Source: Rhodococcus spelaei (GTDB lineage Bacteria > Actinomycetota > Actinomycetes > Mycobacteriales > Mycobacteriaceae). From it: a stretch of DNA of 64,000 nt. The position numbers were made by a program, and so were the translations under genes. Below the pieces are notes generated by a model. The model saw only the letters and a list, made by a program, of their open reading frames with translations, was not told where the DNA came from and did not search any database. Shown in pieces: positions 1 through 9,851 of the stretch. Numbering within the stretch: position 1 is the stretch's first letter; each line of letters begins with the position of its first letter. The DNA is taken from contig NZ_VIGH01000001.1 of the NCBI RefSeq assembly GCF_006704125.1, positions 248,001 to 312,000 on the forward strand, given 5' to 3'.

Positions 1-123
1 ACCGAAGGAAAGTACCTCTATTCCGACAGCACGGATGGGCTCAGCACCTGGTCGCCCGTGCAAGAGCTTCCCGGCCTTTCCGGGACGGTGCGCCATGTCG
101 GCGTGATGAGAGAGCCTGCATAA
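1..123 (+). CDS. C-terminal end of a secreted/beta-propeller-like protein (5' truncated)
   Basis: Only the last 40 codons lie in the window, ending in TAA at 121-123. The tail contains YSDSTDGLSTW, which resembles an Asp-box (S-x-D-x-G-x-T-W), the turn motif of sialidase and glycosidase beta-propellers; this is suggestive only. A strong hairpin follows at 183-217 and the next gene is convergent. The rest of the protein is off the left edge, so the function cannot be settled here. Confidence 0.55.
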   Translation, partial: TEGKYLYSDSTDGLSTWSPVQELPGLSGTVRHVGVMREPA

Positions 124-182
124 CGACCCCGCCGGCCGCGGTCGGCGTGCCCGAGCGCTCGCTGCAGTCGGTCCGATCTGAG

Positions 183-217
183 TGTGGGGCGGAACCCGGA
201 TCGGGTTCCGCCCCACA
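183..217. terminator. Bidirectional hairpin terminator
   Basis: A perfect 16-bp stem (arm TGTGGGGCGGAACCCG) with a 3-base loop sits between two convergent genes. It has no clear T-tract, as is usual for high-GC actinobacterial terminators. Confidence 0.75.
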
Positions 218-249
218 TTCGCATCACATTCAGTTGTCGCGATCGGTGT

Positions 250-921
250 CTAGATCGTGCCGTTCTCGATGTCGCGTTTCATGGCCTGCTGGTTCTCGAT
301 GTGAGAGGACACTCCGTTCTTCACGGTGTAGTCGATCAGCAGCGCCGGCGCCGAGAACGTCAGCTGTTCGGTGACGGTGGTCGCGCCGCCGCTCTCGGCG
401 AAGGTGACCTTCTGGTGCGTGATCACGCCGGGCGCGTCCCAGGTGTCGGTGCTGTACCAGTGATCGGCGGCGTACACCCGCTGCTGTCCGACGGTGCGCC
501 CCGGGATCGACGCCGAGCCCGCCGGGATGTCCTCGAGCGCGATGAACTCCCAGACGTCGGCGCCGCCCTCGGTGTACTTGCGGCGGTCGAGCACGCCGCG
601 CAGGAACGGGTGCCGTCCGAGGCTGTTGTAGAGGTTCGAGTACGCCGGGAACACCCGATCGATGGGTGCGTTGATGGTGATCGGCAGGGTGACGTTCACG
701 GTAGCCAGTGCCGGGCCTGCCACGCTTTTCTCGAACTTGTAGGCCGCCCATGACGCTTCCCACTCCACGTCCAGTGTGGATGAGGAACTCGAACCAGGTT
801 CGGCCCCGGCAACTCCCACACCCCCCAGCGTGATTCCGGTCGCCAGCACGCAGGCTGTGAGTACCTTGGGTACCGAGCTCCGGGCTCGCCGGCCGGCGAG
901 CTGCTCAGGACGTTCGACCAT
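250..921 (-). CDS. Exported SRPBCC/polyketide-cyclase-like protein
   Basis: A 223-aa protein. The N-terminus has two arginine-rich stretches, then a hydrophobic segment (about residues 19-38) ending AGA, read as a signal peptide. The mature part looks like a START/SRPBCC hydrophobic-pocket domain: ITINAPIDRVFPAYSNL near residue 80 is the typical first strand and helix, followed by beta-rich sequence with VWEFIALEDI and ISO-style strands, and a long C-terminal helix (IENQQAMKRDIE). Such domains bind or modify small hydrophobic ligands; no substrate can be named. It stands alone between a convergent neighbour and a divergent mycothiol-type gene. The fold is inferred from pattern only; export is fairly secure. 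Confidence 0.7.
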   Translation of the reverse strand: MVERPEQLAGRRARSSVPKVLTACVLATGITLGGVGVAGAEPGSSSSSTLDVEWEASWAAYKFEKSVAGPALATVNVTLPITINAPIDRVFPAYSNLYNSLGRHPFLRGVLDRRKYTEGGADVWEFIALEDIPAGSASIPGRTVGQQRVYAADHWYSTDTWDAPGVITHQKVTFAESGGATTVTEQLTFSAPALLIDYTVKNGVSSHIENQQAMKRDIENGTI

Positions 922-946
922 TCGTGTTTCCTCACCCGTCGAGACC

Positions 947-1078
947 GTTGCCGCGCTTCGGCAACCGCGCGAATGATACGCCGCCCGCGTTTCGCTCGAC
1001 CGGGTATGGGATCAGTTCCAGCCGAACGCATTTCGAACTCTCCGGTGGCTGGTTTGTCCGGACCGAATCGGGACAAAC
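947..1078. promoter_or_regulatory. Divergent promoter region with two inverted repeats
   Basis: The 292-base gap between the divergent genes at 921 and 1214 holds two inverted repeats: GTTGCCG/CGGCAAC at 947-965, and GTTTGTCC/GGACAAAC at 1052-1078 with an 11-base spacer. Either could be an operator. No regulator is assigned and no other gene is visible here. Confidence 0.3.
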
Positions 1079-1213
1079 GTCGAGAATCCGACGGCCGCCC
1101 ACGGCGTCGGCAGGCGCCGCTGTGCGGTGAGCGGGTCGGGTGGCCCTGTGTGACGCAGCGGCATCCGGTTCGCGGTGACCGCGGTGTGGTCTCGCATGGG
1201 TTAACGTGCGCGC

Positions 1214-1846
1214 ATGGACGTAAGGGCGCACATCCTTGCCGAACGCGCTGAACTGGTCGAACTCTTGCGCACATTGAGCCCCGACCAATGGTCGGTGCAG
1301 TCCCTGTGCGGACGGTGGTCGGTACGTGACGTCGCCACGCACCTGTCGATGGACTCCGTCTCCATGCCCCGTTATCTCCTTGCGGCAGTGCGGAATCTGT
1401 CGGCCGACCGGGTTAACGAGCGGTACGTCGCCACCCACCGCGACGGATCGACCGACGACCTCGTCGATCAGCTCGCGTCGTCGGCGACCGCGAGCTGGTT
1501 CGCGCGGTACGCGCCGCGCCTGACCCTTGCCGACCATGTCGTGCACCAGCAGGACATCCGGCGACCCCTGGGGCTGTCGCGACGTGTCGATCCCGAACGG
1601 CTGCGTCTCGTCCTCGATCGGCCCGACCCGTTCGCCCGTCCGCGCAGCTACACCCGAGGACTCCGGTTCGTCGCGTCCGACCTCGAGTGGGACCACGGAA
1701 CCGGGCCCGAGGTCCGTGGACCGGCCGAGGCGTTGGCGCTGGCGATGGTCGGTCGGGTGACGGCGGTCGACGAATTGGAAGGCAGCGGGGTCGACATCCT
1801 CCGGGCACGGATGGCGCCCCAGGCGGATTCGGGCTCCGGCGGGTAA
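1214..1846 (+). CDS. Maleylpyruvate isomerase-family mycothiol-dependent protein
   Basis: A 210-aa protein of the DinB/MDMPI superfamily (mycothiol-dependent maleylpyruvate isomerase N-terminal domain). The start of the four-helix bundle is clear (ELVELLRTLSPDQW, then GRWSVRDVATHLS), with candidate metal ligands in ATHLS (about residue 48) and in the HVVHQQD segment near residue 110. Family members use mycothiol as cofactor or detoxify with it; most are uncharacterised, so the reaction is unknown. It is a single gene with an ATG start just after GCGCGC. A secreted lipase follows 75 bases later on the same strand with its own Shine-Dalgarno. Confidence 0.8.
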   Translation: MDVRAHILAERAELVELLRTLSPDQWSVQSLCGRWSVRDVATHLSMDSVSMPRYLLAAVRNLSADRVNERYVATHRDGSTDDLVDQLASSATASWFARYAPRLTLADHVVHQQDIRRPLGLSRRVDPERLRLVLDRPDPFARPRSYTRGLRFVASDLEWDHGTGPEVRGPAEALALAMVGRVTAVDELEGSGVDILRARMAPQADSGSGG

Positions 1847-1921
1847 GCCGGGTCCGCTGAGATGCCCGCGGATTCGGGCTACTCTCGGTCCGTCACGCGG
1901 ACGAGGCGGGGAGGCCTGAAC

Positions 1922-2818
1922 ATGGGTGGACGACGTGTGGGTGTGCTCGCGGTGCTGGCAATCGGCCTGGCGGTGAGCACGGGCGCAGCCGCGCAGGCGG
2001 CGCCGTCCACGGGGTCGGTCGACCCGGTCGTGGTACCCGCCGGTGATGTGGTGGCTCCGCGGATCGACTGCCGTCCCACCGATTCGCATCCACGCCCGGT
2101 GATCGTGCTGCCCGGCGGCGACGGCACCACGAGCCAGACCGCCGACCAGTGGGCCACCGTGACGTCGGCGCTCCGTGAATCCGGTGCCTGCACCCTGGTG
2201 TTCCAGGGCGGCGTCGTCGACGGCAAGCGGTGGGCCGGGAACGTCCGGGACTCGGCGACCCAGCTCGCGGCGTTCGTCACGGCGGTGGAGGACGCCACCG
2301 GGGCGGCCACCGTCGACCTCGTCGCGCACTCGGCCGGCACCGTCGTCTCGAATTACTACCTGAAGGTGCTCGGCGGCGCGCCGAACGTGACCCACGCCGT
2401 GTTCCTGGCGCCGGAGGGGCGGGGCTTCGACGGCGCCGGCTTCCTCGCCGCGTACGGCATTCGCAACTTGCCGGTCACCCCGGTGCAGGTCTTGCAGGCG
2501 ATGCCGTTCCTCCCGCCCCTGCTCGGCCACCTCTCACCGGACCTGGCGTCCGCGCTCCAGTTCGCGCCCGGCTCGCAGGCGTACCAGGACGTGTTCGGTA
2601 CCGGGCCGGTGACCCAACCCGGGGTCTCCTACTCGGTCCTGGCCACCGCGCACGACGAGCTCGCCACCCCCGCGCCCGCGTGCTCGTTCATCGCCGAACC
2701 GGGCGTGACGAACACCCTGTACGAGGACGCCTTTCCGGACGCGCCCGCCGTCGACCACTCGAGCCTGCGCTCGAGCCCGCAGACGGCCGGCTGGATCCTC
2801 GATCGGCTCGCACGCTGA
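1922..2818 (+). CDS. Secreted class-2-type lipase/esterase (alpha/beta hydrolase)
   Basis: A 298-aa protein starting at the ATG at 1922, chosen because GGGGAGG lies just upstream and it opens directly into a signal peptide (VGVLAVLAIGLAVSTGAAAQA, cut after AQA). The mature enzyme follows the EstA/LipB pattern: VIVLPGGDG as oxyanion loop, then the nucleophile elbow AHSAGT near residue 135 (the usual first Gly is Ala), and a catalytic His candidate in VDHSSL near residue 279. It probably hydrolyses acyl esters outside the cell. The two C-terminal cysteines could form a disulphide. A hairpin terminator follows. Confidence 0.85.
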   Translation: MGGRRVGVLAVLAIGLAVSTGAAAQAAPSTGSVDPVVVPAGDVVAPRIDCRPTDSHPRPVIVLPGGDGTTSQTADQWATVTSALRESGACTLVFQGGVVDGKRWAGNVRDSATQLAAFVTAVEDATGAATVDLVAHSAGTVVSNYYLKVLGGAPNVTHAVFLAPEGRGFDGAGFLAAYGIRNLPVTPVQVLQAMPFLPPLLGHLSPDLASALQFAPGSQAYQDVFGTGPVTQPGVSYSVLATAHDELATPAPACSFIAEPGVTNTLYEDAFPDAPAVDHSSLRSSPQTAGWILDRLAR

Positions 2819-2876
2819 GTGACGCTCCCCACACTCTCGTGAAGTCACGATCCGGTCACGCTATGGTTACGTCAAC

Positions 2877-2911
2877 ACTGACCGCAGCTGACACGATTCG
2901 CTGCGGTCAGT
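2877..2911 (+). terminator. Hairpin terminator after the lipase gene
   Basis: A perfect 12-bp stem (ACTGACCGCAGC paired with GCTGCGGTCAGT) with an 11-base loop, 58 bases after the lipase stop codon. Confidence 0.65.
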
Positions 2912-3331
2912 AGTCATTTCTGGGCAAGTTTTGCGGCCCCGGTGTCCGCACCGAGCGCGGCGTCGCGCACCTTCGCTGCCGGGCCGAGGCCGTCGATGTC
3001 CGGTCGAATTCCTGCCTCTGATTCCGTGACCGGCGCGTTCGCCCCTCCCGGGCGCACACATCGCGACGAGCCGGACTGTGAGGTTGCTCGCGCGTCACCT
3101 GCACCGCCCGCTGGTGTCGACCATCTACTGCCGGAAGGTGTCGTTAAGACCGATTAGCCACGCGGACAAGGTGATTCGGCGGTCAGTGCAGGAATTCGCG
3201 GGCCCGGACCACCCTCGACGGCTATCGTGGGGGCCTGCTGGACAACTCGCCTCCGCCGAGGTCAGGAGCCGAAAGAGGCTACCCTAAGTTGGCGCAACAG
3301 TGGGGTCCTGAATTATCGTTTTCGGAACATG
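2912..3331. other. Intergenic stretch without a recognisable gene
   Basis: No open frame here has a credible start, Shine-Dalgarno or family resemblance. TATCGT near 3224 could be a -10 for gltB, which would make an mRNA leader of nearly 300 bases, but no convincing -35 is seen. The stretch leads into the hairpin-rich leader at 3332-3449. Confidence 0.4.
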
Positions 3332-3449
3332 CTGGACACACAACCGTCCAGATAGTCAGTCAGCGACGTCGGCGGAGACGGGAACACATCCCGATCACCG
3401 TCCGCCGCCGCCGCTGACGAGGCGCGCCGACCCGACGCTGTGTCGGCGC
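3332..3449 (+). promoter_or_regulatory. Structured mRNA leader of gltBD (three stacked hairpins)
   Basis: Three hairpins follow one another just before gltB. The first is CTGGAC/GTCCAG (3332-3351). The second is a long imperfect one (3359-3418) closed by GTCAGCG/CGCTGAC with inner CGGCGGA/TCCGCCG and CGGG/CCCG. The third is a perfect 8-bp GCGCCGAC/GTCGGCGC (3424-3449) followed directly by TTGTATT, which looks like an attenuator-type terminator. gltB starts 70 bases later. It matches no riboswitch class I recognise. Confidence 0.45.
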
Positions 3450-3518
3450 TTGTATTGCCACGTGATGGCCATCAGCGTTGCTGGTCGTCTGTGCATCTGA
3501 CGCACACGAAGGCTAGGT

Positions 3519-6500
3519 ATGAAGCAACTTCCAGGCCACCGGTCTCCCGGACCCCAGGGCCTCTACGACCCCGCGAACGAGCACGACGCCTGTGGTGTCG
3601 CGTTCGTCGTCGACATGCACGGTCGGCGTAGCCGCGACATCGTCGACAAGGCGATCACGGCGCTGGTGAACCTCGAGCACCGCGGTGCCGCCGGATCCGA
3701 GCCGAACACCGGCGACGGCGCCGGCATCCTGCTCCAGGTTCCGGACTCGTTCTTCCGCGCGGTGGTCGACTTCGAGCTGCCCGCAGAGGGCGCCTACGCG
3801 ACCGGCATCGCGTTCCTCCCGCAGGCCCACGACGACCTCGACGAGGCCGTTGCGGCGGTCGAGAAGATCGTCGTGGAGGAGGGCCTGCAGGTCCTCGGCT
3901 GGCGCGAGGTCCCCACCGACGACTCCTCGCTCGGCGCCCTCGCGCGCGACGCGATGCCGACCTTCCGCCAGCTCTTCGTGGCCGGGGCGAGCGAAGCGAC
4001 GGGGGATGTCGCTGGGGCGAACGCGTCGGTGACCGGTATGGACCTCGAGCGGCGTGCCTTCGTGATCCGCAAGCGGGTCGAGCACGAGCTCGGCAACGAG
4101 GGCGCCGGCCAGGACGCCCCCGGCCGCGAGTCGGTGTACTTCCCGAGCCTGTCCGGGCAGACCTTCGTCTACAAGGGCATGCTCACCACCCCGCAGCTCA
4201 AGGGCTTCTACCTGGACCTGCAGGACGATCGCATGGAGAGTGCGCTCGGCCTGGTGCACTCGCGCTTCTCCACCAACACCTTCCCGTCGTGGCCGCTGGC
4301 GCACCCGTTCCGCCGCGTCGCGCACAACGGCGAGATCAACACCGTCACCGGCAACGAGAACTGGATGCGTGCCCGCGAGGCGCTCATCTCGTCCGACGTG
4401 TTCGGTGAGGGCGCGCTCGACAAGATCTTCCCGGTCTGCACCCCGGGTGCCAGCGACACGGCGCGCTTCGACGAGGTGCTCGAGATGCTGCACCTCGGCG
4501 GCCGCAGCCTGCAGCACGCCGTGCTGATGATGATCCCGGAGGCCTGGGAGCGGCACGAGTCGATGGACCCGGCCCGCCGGGCGTTCTACGAGTACCACTC
4601 CACCCTGATGGAGCCCTGGGACGGCCCGGCGTCGGTGTGCTTCACCGACGGCACCGTGGTCGGCGCCGTGCTCGACCGCAACGGCCTGCGCCCGAGCCGC
4701 ATCTGGGTCACCGACGACGGGCTGGTCGTCATGGCCTCCGAGGTCGGCGTCCTCGACATCGACCCCGCCAAGGTGGTCAGCAAGACCCGCCTGCAGCCGG
4801 GCCGGATGTTCCTGGTCGACACCGCGCAGGGCCGCATCGTCAGCGACGACGAGGTCAAGTCCCAGCTCGCGGCCGAGCACCCGTACCAGGAGTGGCTCGA
4901 CGCCGGCCTGGTGCAGATGGCCGACCTGCCGGCCCGCGAGGTCGTGCACATGAACCACGAGCGCGTGCTGATCCGTCAGCAGGTCTTCGGGTACACCAAC
5001 GAGGAGCTCAACGTCCTCGTCACGCCGATGGCCAAGACCGGGGCCGAGGCCCTCGGTTCGATGGGCACCGACACCCCGATCGCGGTCCTCTCGGCCCGCC
5101 CGCGACTGCTGTTCGACTACTTCTCGCAGCTGTTCGCACAGGTGACGAACCCGCCGCTGGACGCCATCCGCGAGGAGGTCGTCACCAGCCTCGGCGGCAG
5201 CCTGGGACCGGAGGGCGACCTGCTCAACCCGGGTCCGGCGTCCTGTCGACTGCTGGCGCTGCCGCAGCCGATCCTGCACAACGACGACCTCGCGAAGCTG
5301 GTTCACGTCAACGACGACGGTGAGTTCCCCGGCTTCCGCTCGGTGGTCATCCCCGGCCTGTACCGGGTCGCGGACGGCGGCGAGGGCCTGCGCAAGGCGC
5401 TCGACGACATCCGCTTCCAGGTCTCCGAGGCGATCGCCGGCGGCGCGCGCATCATCGTGCTCACCGACCGCAACTCCAACGAGACCTTCGCGCCGATCCC
5501 GTCGCTGCTGCTGACCTCGGCGGTGCACCACCACCTGGTCCGCGAGCGCTCGCGCACCAAGGTCGGCCTGGTCGTGGAGGCCGGTGACGCCCGCGAGGTG
5601 CACCACATGGCCACCCTGGTCGGATTCGGTGCGGCTGCGATCAACCCGTACATGGCCTTCGAGACGATCGAGGACATGATCGAGGGCGGCGAGCTCACCG
5701 GCATCGCCTTCGACGACGCGGTCAAGAACTACATCAAGGCGGCAGGCAAGGGCGTGCTCAAGGTGATGTCCAAGATGGGCATCTCCACGCTCGCCTCCTA
5801 CACCGGCGCGCAGCTGTTCCAGGTCATCGGCCTGTCGCAGGAGCTCGTCGACGAGTACTTCACCGGCCTGAACTCCAGCCTCGGCGGCATCGGCCTGGAC
5901 GAGATCGCGGCGGACATCGCGGTCCGGCACGCGTCGGCGTACCTGCCCCGCAAGGAGGAGCGCGCGCACCGCGAGCTCGAGGTCGGCGGCGAGTACCAGT
6001 GGCGTCGCGAGGGCGAGTACCACCTGTTCAACCCGGACACGGTGTTCAAGCTCCAGCACGCGACCCGCACCGGCCAGTACTCGATCTTCAAGGAGTACAC
6101 CAAGCTCGTCGACGACCAGTCGGAGCGGCTGGCGTCGCTGCGCGGCCTGTTCGAGTTCAAGAAGGGTGTCCGCGAGCCGGTCTCGATCGACGAGGTCGAG
6201 CCGGCGTCGGAGATCGTCAAGCGGTTCTCCACCGGTGCCATGAGCTACGGCTCGATCTCGGCCGAGGCGCACGAGACCCTCGCCATCGCGATGAATCGCC
6301 TTGGCGCGCGGTCGAACTCGGGTGAGGGCGGCGAGCACCCGTCCCGCTTCGAGGTGGAGCCGAACGGCGACTGGCGACGGTCCGCGATCAAGCAGGTCGC
6401 GTCGGGACGCTTCGGCGTCACCTCGCACTACCTGTCCAACTGCACCGACATCCAGATCAAGATGGCGCAGGGAGCCAAGCCCGGTGAAGGTGGCCAGCTG

Positions 6501-8150
6501 CCGCCGCACAAGGTGTACCCCTGGGTCGCCGAGGTGCGCGGGTCCACCCCGGGCGTCGGCCTCATCTCGCCGCCGCCGCACCACGACATCTACTCGATCG
6601 AGGATCTCGCACAGCTGATCCACGACCTGAAGAACGCGAACCCGCAGGCCCGCATCCACGTGAAGCTGGTCTCCGAGATCGGTGTCGGCACCGTCGCCGC
6701 GGGCGTCTCCAAGGCGCACGCCGACGTGGTGCTCATCTCCGGTCACGACGGTGGCACCGGCGCCACCCCGCTGACCTCGGTCAAGCACGCGGGCGCACCG
6801 TGGGAGCTCGGCCTGGCCGAGACCCAGCAGACGTTGCTGCTCAACGGTCTTCGCGACCGCATCGTGGTCCAGGTCGACGGCCAGCTCAAGACCGGCCGCG
6901 ACGTGGTCATCGCCGCGCTGCTCGGCGGCGAGGAGTTCGGTTTCGCGACCGCACCCCTGGTCGTGTCCGGCTGCATCATGATGCGGGTGTGCCACCTGGA
7001 CACCTGCCCCGTCGGTGTGGCGACCCAGAACCCGGTGCTGCGCAAGCGTTTCGCGGGCAAGCCCGAGTTCGTGGAGAACTTCTTCATGTTCATCGCCGAG
7101 GAGGTGCGTGAGCTCCTCGCCGAGCTCGGATTCCGCACCCTCACCGAGGCGGTCGGACAGGTCGGCGCGCTGGACACCACCAAGGCGCTCGACCACTGGA
7201 AGGCCTCCAAGCTCGACCTGTCGCCGATCCTGGCGCAGACCGAGTCCGCGTTCATGGACCAGGACCTGTACTGCACGGGAAGCCAGGACCACGCGCTGGA
7301 GAAGGCACTCGACCAGCAGCTGATCGCACAGAGTCGTGCGGCCGTCGACACCGGCGTGCCGGTGAAGTTCGAGTCGAAGATCACCAACGTCAACCGGACG
7401 GTCGGCACCATGCTCGGCCACGAGGTGACCAAGGTGCACGGCGGTGCGGGCCTGCCCGAGAACACCATCGACATCACGTTCACGGGCTCGGCGGGCAACA
7501 GCTTCGGCGCGTTCGTGCCGAGCGGCATGACGCTGCGGCTGCAGGGCGACGCCAACGACTTCGTCGGCAAGGGCCTGTCCGGCGGTCGGCTGATCGTGCG
7601 GCCGTCGCTGCAGGCGCCCGCGGGATTCGTCGCCGAGGACAACATCATCGCCGGCAACGTCATCCTGTTCGGTGCCACCGGCGGCGAGGCCCTCATCCGC
7701 GGCGTCGCGGGTGAGCGGTTCGCGGTCCGGAACTCCGGTGCCACGGCGGTCGTCGAGGGCGTGGGCGACCACGCCTGCGAGTACATGACCGGTGGCCGGG
7801 TGGTGATCCTGGGCAAGACGGGACGCAACTTCGGTGCCGGCATGTCCGGCGGTGTCGCGTTCGTCTACAACGCCGACAAGTCCTTCGAGGCGAACCTCAA
7901 CACCGAACTGGTGGATCTCGAGGATCTCGAGCACGAGGACTTCGCCTGGCTCAAGGGTGCCGTCGAACGGCACCGGGACGAGACCGGATCCGAGGTTGCC
8001 GCGCGCATCCTCGCGGACTGGTCTCAGCAGGTCAATCACTTCGCGAAGGTGATGCCGCGCGACTACAAGAAGGTGCTCGTGGCGATCGACACCGCGAAGA
8101 AGAACGGAACTGACGTGGACGAGGCAATCATGGAGGCAGCTCGTGGGTGA
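3519..8150 (+). CDS. gltB: Glutamate synthase (NADPH) large subunit
   Basis: A 1543-aa alpha subunit of glutamate synthase (GOGAT), full length for the family. It transfers the amide of glutamine to 2-oxoglutarate to give two glutamates. The N-terminal glutaminase nucleophile is in HDACGVAF (Cys25), implying removal of a 24-residue propeptide. The central and FMN-binding domains follow, with [13 protein letters not shown] near residue 905. The 3Fe-4S cysteines are C1152-x5-C1158-x4-C1163. The C-terminal GXGXG beta-helix is visible from about residue 1320 ([35 protein letters not shown]). The ATG start has GAAGG upstream. It overlaps gltD by 8 bases, so the subunits are translationally coupled. 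The stacked leader hairpins suggest extra control of transcript elongation. Confidence 0.98.
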   Translation: MKQLPGHRSPGPQGLYDPANEHDACGVAFVVDMHGRRSRDIVDKAITALVNLEHRGAAGSEPNTGDGAGILLQVPDSFFRAVVDFELPAEGAYATGIAFLPQAHDDLDEAVAAVEKIVVEEGLQVLGWREVPTDDSSLGALARDAMPTFRQLFVAGASEATGDVAGANASVTGMDLERRAFVIRKRVEHELGNEGAGQDAPGRESVYFPSLSGQTFVYKGMLTTPQLKGFYLDLQDDRMESALGLVHSRFSTNTFPSWPLAHPFRRVAHNGEINTVTGNENWMRAREALISSDVFGEGALDKIFPVCTPGASDTARFDEVLEMLHLGGRSLQHAVLMMIPEAWERHESMDPARRAFYEYHSTLMEPWDGPASVCFTDGTVVGAVLDRNGLRPSRIWVTDDGLVVMASEVGVLDIDPAKVVSKTRLQPGRMFLVDTAQGRIVSDDEVKSQLAAEHPYQEWLDAGLVQMADLPAREVVHMNHERVLIRQQVFGYTNEELNVLVTPMAKTGAEALGSMGTDTPIAVLSARPRLLFDYFSQLFAQVTNPPLDAIREEVVTSLGGSLGPEGDLLNPGPASCRLLALPQPILHNDDLAKLVHVNDDGEFPGFRSVVIPGLYRVADGGEGLRKALDDIRFQVSEAIAGGARIIVLTDRNSNETFAPIPSLLLTSAVHHHLVRERSRTKVGLVVEAGDAREVHHMATLVGFGAAAINPYMAFETIEDMIEGGELTGIAFDDAVKNYIKAAGKGVLKVMSKMGISTLASYTGAQLFQVIGLSQELVDEYFTGLNSSLGGIGLDEIAADIAVRHASAYLPRKEERAHRELEVGGEYQWRREGEYHLFNPDTVFKLQHATRTGQYSIFKEYTKLVDDQSERLASLRGLFEFKKGVREPVSIDEVEPASEIVKRFSTGAMSYGSISAEAHETLAIAMNRLGARSNSGEGGEHPSRFEVEPNGDWRRSAIKQVASGRFGVTSHYLSNCTDIQIKMAQGAKPGEGGQLPPHKVYPWVAEVRGSTPGVGLISPPPHHDIYSIEDLAQLIHDLKNANPQARIHVKLVSEIGVGTVAAGVSKAHADVVLISGHDGGTGATPLTSVKHAGAPWELGLAETQQTLLLNGLRDRIVVQVDGQLKTGRDVVIAALLGGEEFGFATAPLVVSGCIMMRVCHLDTCPVGVATQNPVLRKRFAGKPEFVENFFMFIAEEVRELLAELGFRTLTEAVGQVGALDTTKALDHWKASKLDLSPILAQTESAFMDQDLYCTGSQDHALEKALDQQLIAQSRAAVDTGVPVKFESKITNVNRTVGTMLGHEVTKVHGGAGLPENTIDITFTGSAGNSFGAFVPSGMTLRLQGDANDFVGKGLSGGRLIVRPSLQAPAGFVAEDNIIAGNVILFGATGGEALIRGVAGERFAVRNSGATAVVEGVGDHACEYMTGGRVVILGKTGRNFGAGMSGGVAFVYNADKSFEANLNTELVDLEDLEHEDFAWLKGAVERHRDETGSEVAARILADWSQQVNHFAKVMPRDYKKVLVAIDTAKKNGTDVDEAIMEAARG

Positions 8151-9597
8151 CCCGACAGGCTTCCTCAAGCACACCTCGCGTGAGCTGCCGGTCCGCCGGC
8201 CTGTGCCGCTGCGGCTGATGGACTGGAAGGAGGTGTACGAGGACTTCGACTCGAAGACCCTCCGCACCCAGGCCAGCCGATGCATGGACTGCGGTGTCCC
8301 GTTCTGCCACAACGGTTGTCCCCTCGGGAACCTGATTCCCGAGTGGAACGACCTGATCCACAAGGATCGCTGGCGCGAGGGCATCGACAGGCTGCACGCG
8401 ACGAACAACTTCCCGGAGTTCACCGGGCGGCTGTGCCCCGCGCCGTGTGAGGCCTCCTGCGTCCTGGGCATCAACCAGGACCCGGTCACCATCAAGCAGG
8501 TCGAGGTCGAGATCATCGACCGCGCTTTCGACGAGGGCTGGGTCAAGCCGGTCCGCACGTCGAGCCTGACCGGCATGAAGATCGCGATCGTCGGCTCCGG
8601 CCCGGCGGGCCTGGCAGCTGCGCAGCAGCTGACGCGGGCCGGCCACACGGTGACGGTGTTCGAGCGGGCGGACCGCATCGGCGGCCTGCTGCGCTACGGC
8701 ATCCCTGAGTTCAAGATGGAGAAGCGCCACATCGACCGGCGCCTCGTGCAGATGGAGTCCGAGGGCACCGTCTTCCGCACCGGCGTCAACGTGGGCGTCG
8801 ACATCTCGGTCGAGCAGCTGCGCGCCGACTTCGACGCGGTGGTGCTGGCCGGCGGTGCGACCGAGGCCCGCGACCTGCCGATCCCGGGTCGCGAGCTCGA
8901 CGGCATCCATCAGGCGATGGAGTTCCTGCCGATCGCGAACCGCGTGCAGCAGGGCGATCTCGACGCCCCGACCATCACGGCCGAGGGCAAGAAGGTCGTC
9001 ATCATCGGCGGCGGCGACACCGGTGCGGACTGCCTCGGTACCTCGCTGCGCCAGGGTGCGGAGATCGTGCACCAGTTCGAGATCATGCCGCGTCCGCCGG
9101 AGGCTCGCGCGGACTCCACCCCGTGGCCGACCTACCCGCTCATGTACCGGGTGTCCTCGGCGCACGAGGAGGGCGGCGAGCGGGTCTTCTCGGTCAACAC
9201 CGAGGAGTTCGTCGGCGAGAACGGCAAGGTCACCGCGCTCAAGGCGCACGAGGTCGAGATGAAGGCGGGCCGTTTCGAGAAGGTCGAGGGCTCCGAGTTC
9301 GAGCTCGAGGCGGACCTGGTCCTGCTCGCGATGGGCTTCGTGGGTCCGGAGAAGCCGGGTCTGCTCACCGACCTGGGCGTCGACCTCACCGACCGCGGCA
9401 ACGTCGCCCGGTCGAGCGAGTGGGCGACCAACGTCCCCGGCGTGTTCGTCGCCGGCGACATGGGCCGCGGTCAGTCGCTCATCGTGTGGGCCATCGCGGA
9501 GGGTCGCTCCTGCGCGGCCGCCGTGGACGCCTACCTCGAGGGTGGCACCACCGCGCTGCCGTCGCCGATCGTCCCGACCGCCGCTCCCCAGCGGTAA
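8143..9597 (+). CDS. gltD: Glutamate synthase (NADPH) small subunit
   Basis: A 484-aa beta subunit of GOGAT that passes electrons from NADPH through FAD and Fe-S clusters to GltB. The N-terminal cysteine clusters for two 4Fe-4S centres are intact ([17 protein letters not shown] from about residue 47, and [13 protein letters not shown] near residue 98). An FAD Rossmann motif [13 protein letters not shown] is at about residue 150, and an NADPH-binding [11 protein letters not shown] is near residue 288. The GTG start lies inside the last codons of gltB, giving an 8-base overlap. A strong terminator follows at 9636, so gltBD is a two-gene operon. Confidence 0.97.
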   Translation: MGDPTGFLKHTSRELPVRRPVPLRLMDWKEVYEDFDSKTLRTQASRCMDCGVPFCHNGCPLGNLIPEWNDLIHKDRWREGIDRLHATNNFPEFTGRLCPAPCEASCVLGINQDPVTIKQVEVEIIDRAFDEGWVKPVRTSSLTGMKIAIVGSGPAGLAAAQQLTRAGHTVTVFERADRIGGLLRYGIPEFKMEKRHIDRRLVQMESEGTVFRTGVNVGVDISVEQLRADFDAVVLAGGATEARDLPIPGRELDGIHQAMEFLPIANRVQQGDLDAPTITAEGKKVVIIGGGDTGADCLGTSLRQGAEIVHQFEIMPRPPEARADSTPWPTYPLMYRVSSAHEEGGERVFSVNTEEFVGENGKVTALKAHEVEMKAGRFEKVEGSEFELEADLVLLAMGFVGPEKPGLLTDLGVDLTDRGNVARSSEWATNVPGVFVAGDMGRGQSLIVWAIAEGRSCAAAVDAYLEGGTTALPSPIVPTAAPQR

Positions 9598-9635
9598 GTC
9601 ACCCGCCGGTCAGCGTCGCCCGGCACCAGTTACCG

Positions 9636-9679
9636 CAACCCGCCGTCCCGGATCCTTCCGGGGCGGCGGGTTGTGTTTT
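9636..9679 (+). terminator. Intrinsic terminator of gltBD
   Basis: A 16-bp stem (arms 9636-9651 and 9658-9673, one G-T wobble) with a 6-base loop, followed by TGTTTT. This is one of the few terminators here with a T-rich tail. Confidence 0.85.
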
Positions 9680-9710
9680 GCGCCCTGTGACCTTCCAGTG
9701 TCCTTCGTTT

Positions 9711-9807
9711 GGATGAACGTTGACCGGAAATGGACGAATGTCCAGAAAACTCCTCGCAATCTTTTCGTGATGATTACCCTCCGGTGCGAGATGTGACCGT
9801 GATCACT
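9711..9807 (+). promoter_or_regulatory. Upstream region of the Ig-repeat gene: possible shared element and CRP-like box
   Basis: GAACGTTGACCGG near 9715-9727 resembles the AACG-TTGACC core found upstream of the small secreted genes at 35-40 kb, and a TACCCT hexamer lies 55 bases downstream (9775-9780), the same spacing as there. TGTGACCGTGATCACT at 9792-9807 fits the CRP/GlxR consensus TGTGA-N6-TCACA at 9 of 10 arm positions. If TACCCT is the true -10, the box would overlap the start of transcription. Both matches are by eye. Confidence 0.4.
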
Positions 9808-9851
9808 ACACGAGAGCCACCTCTGCGGTGGTTCCGCTCAGGAGGTATGCA

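Noticed and set aside
3513-8678. A 1721-codon open frame antisense to gltBD
   Set aside because: It mirrors gltB/gltD codon structure in a high-GC genome, has no homology or Shine-Dalgarno, and lies opposite clear glutamate synthase genes.
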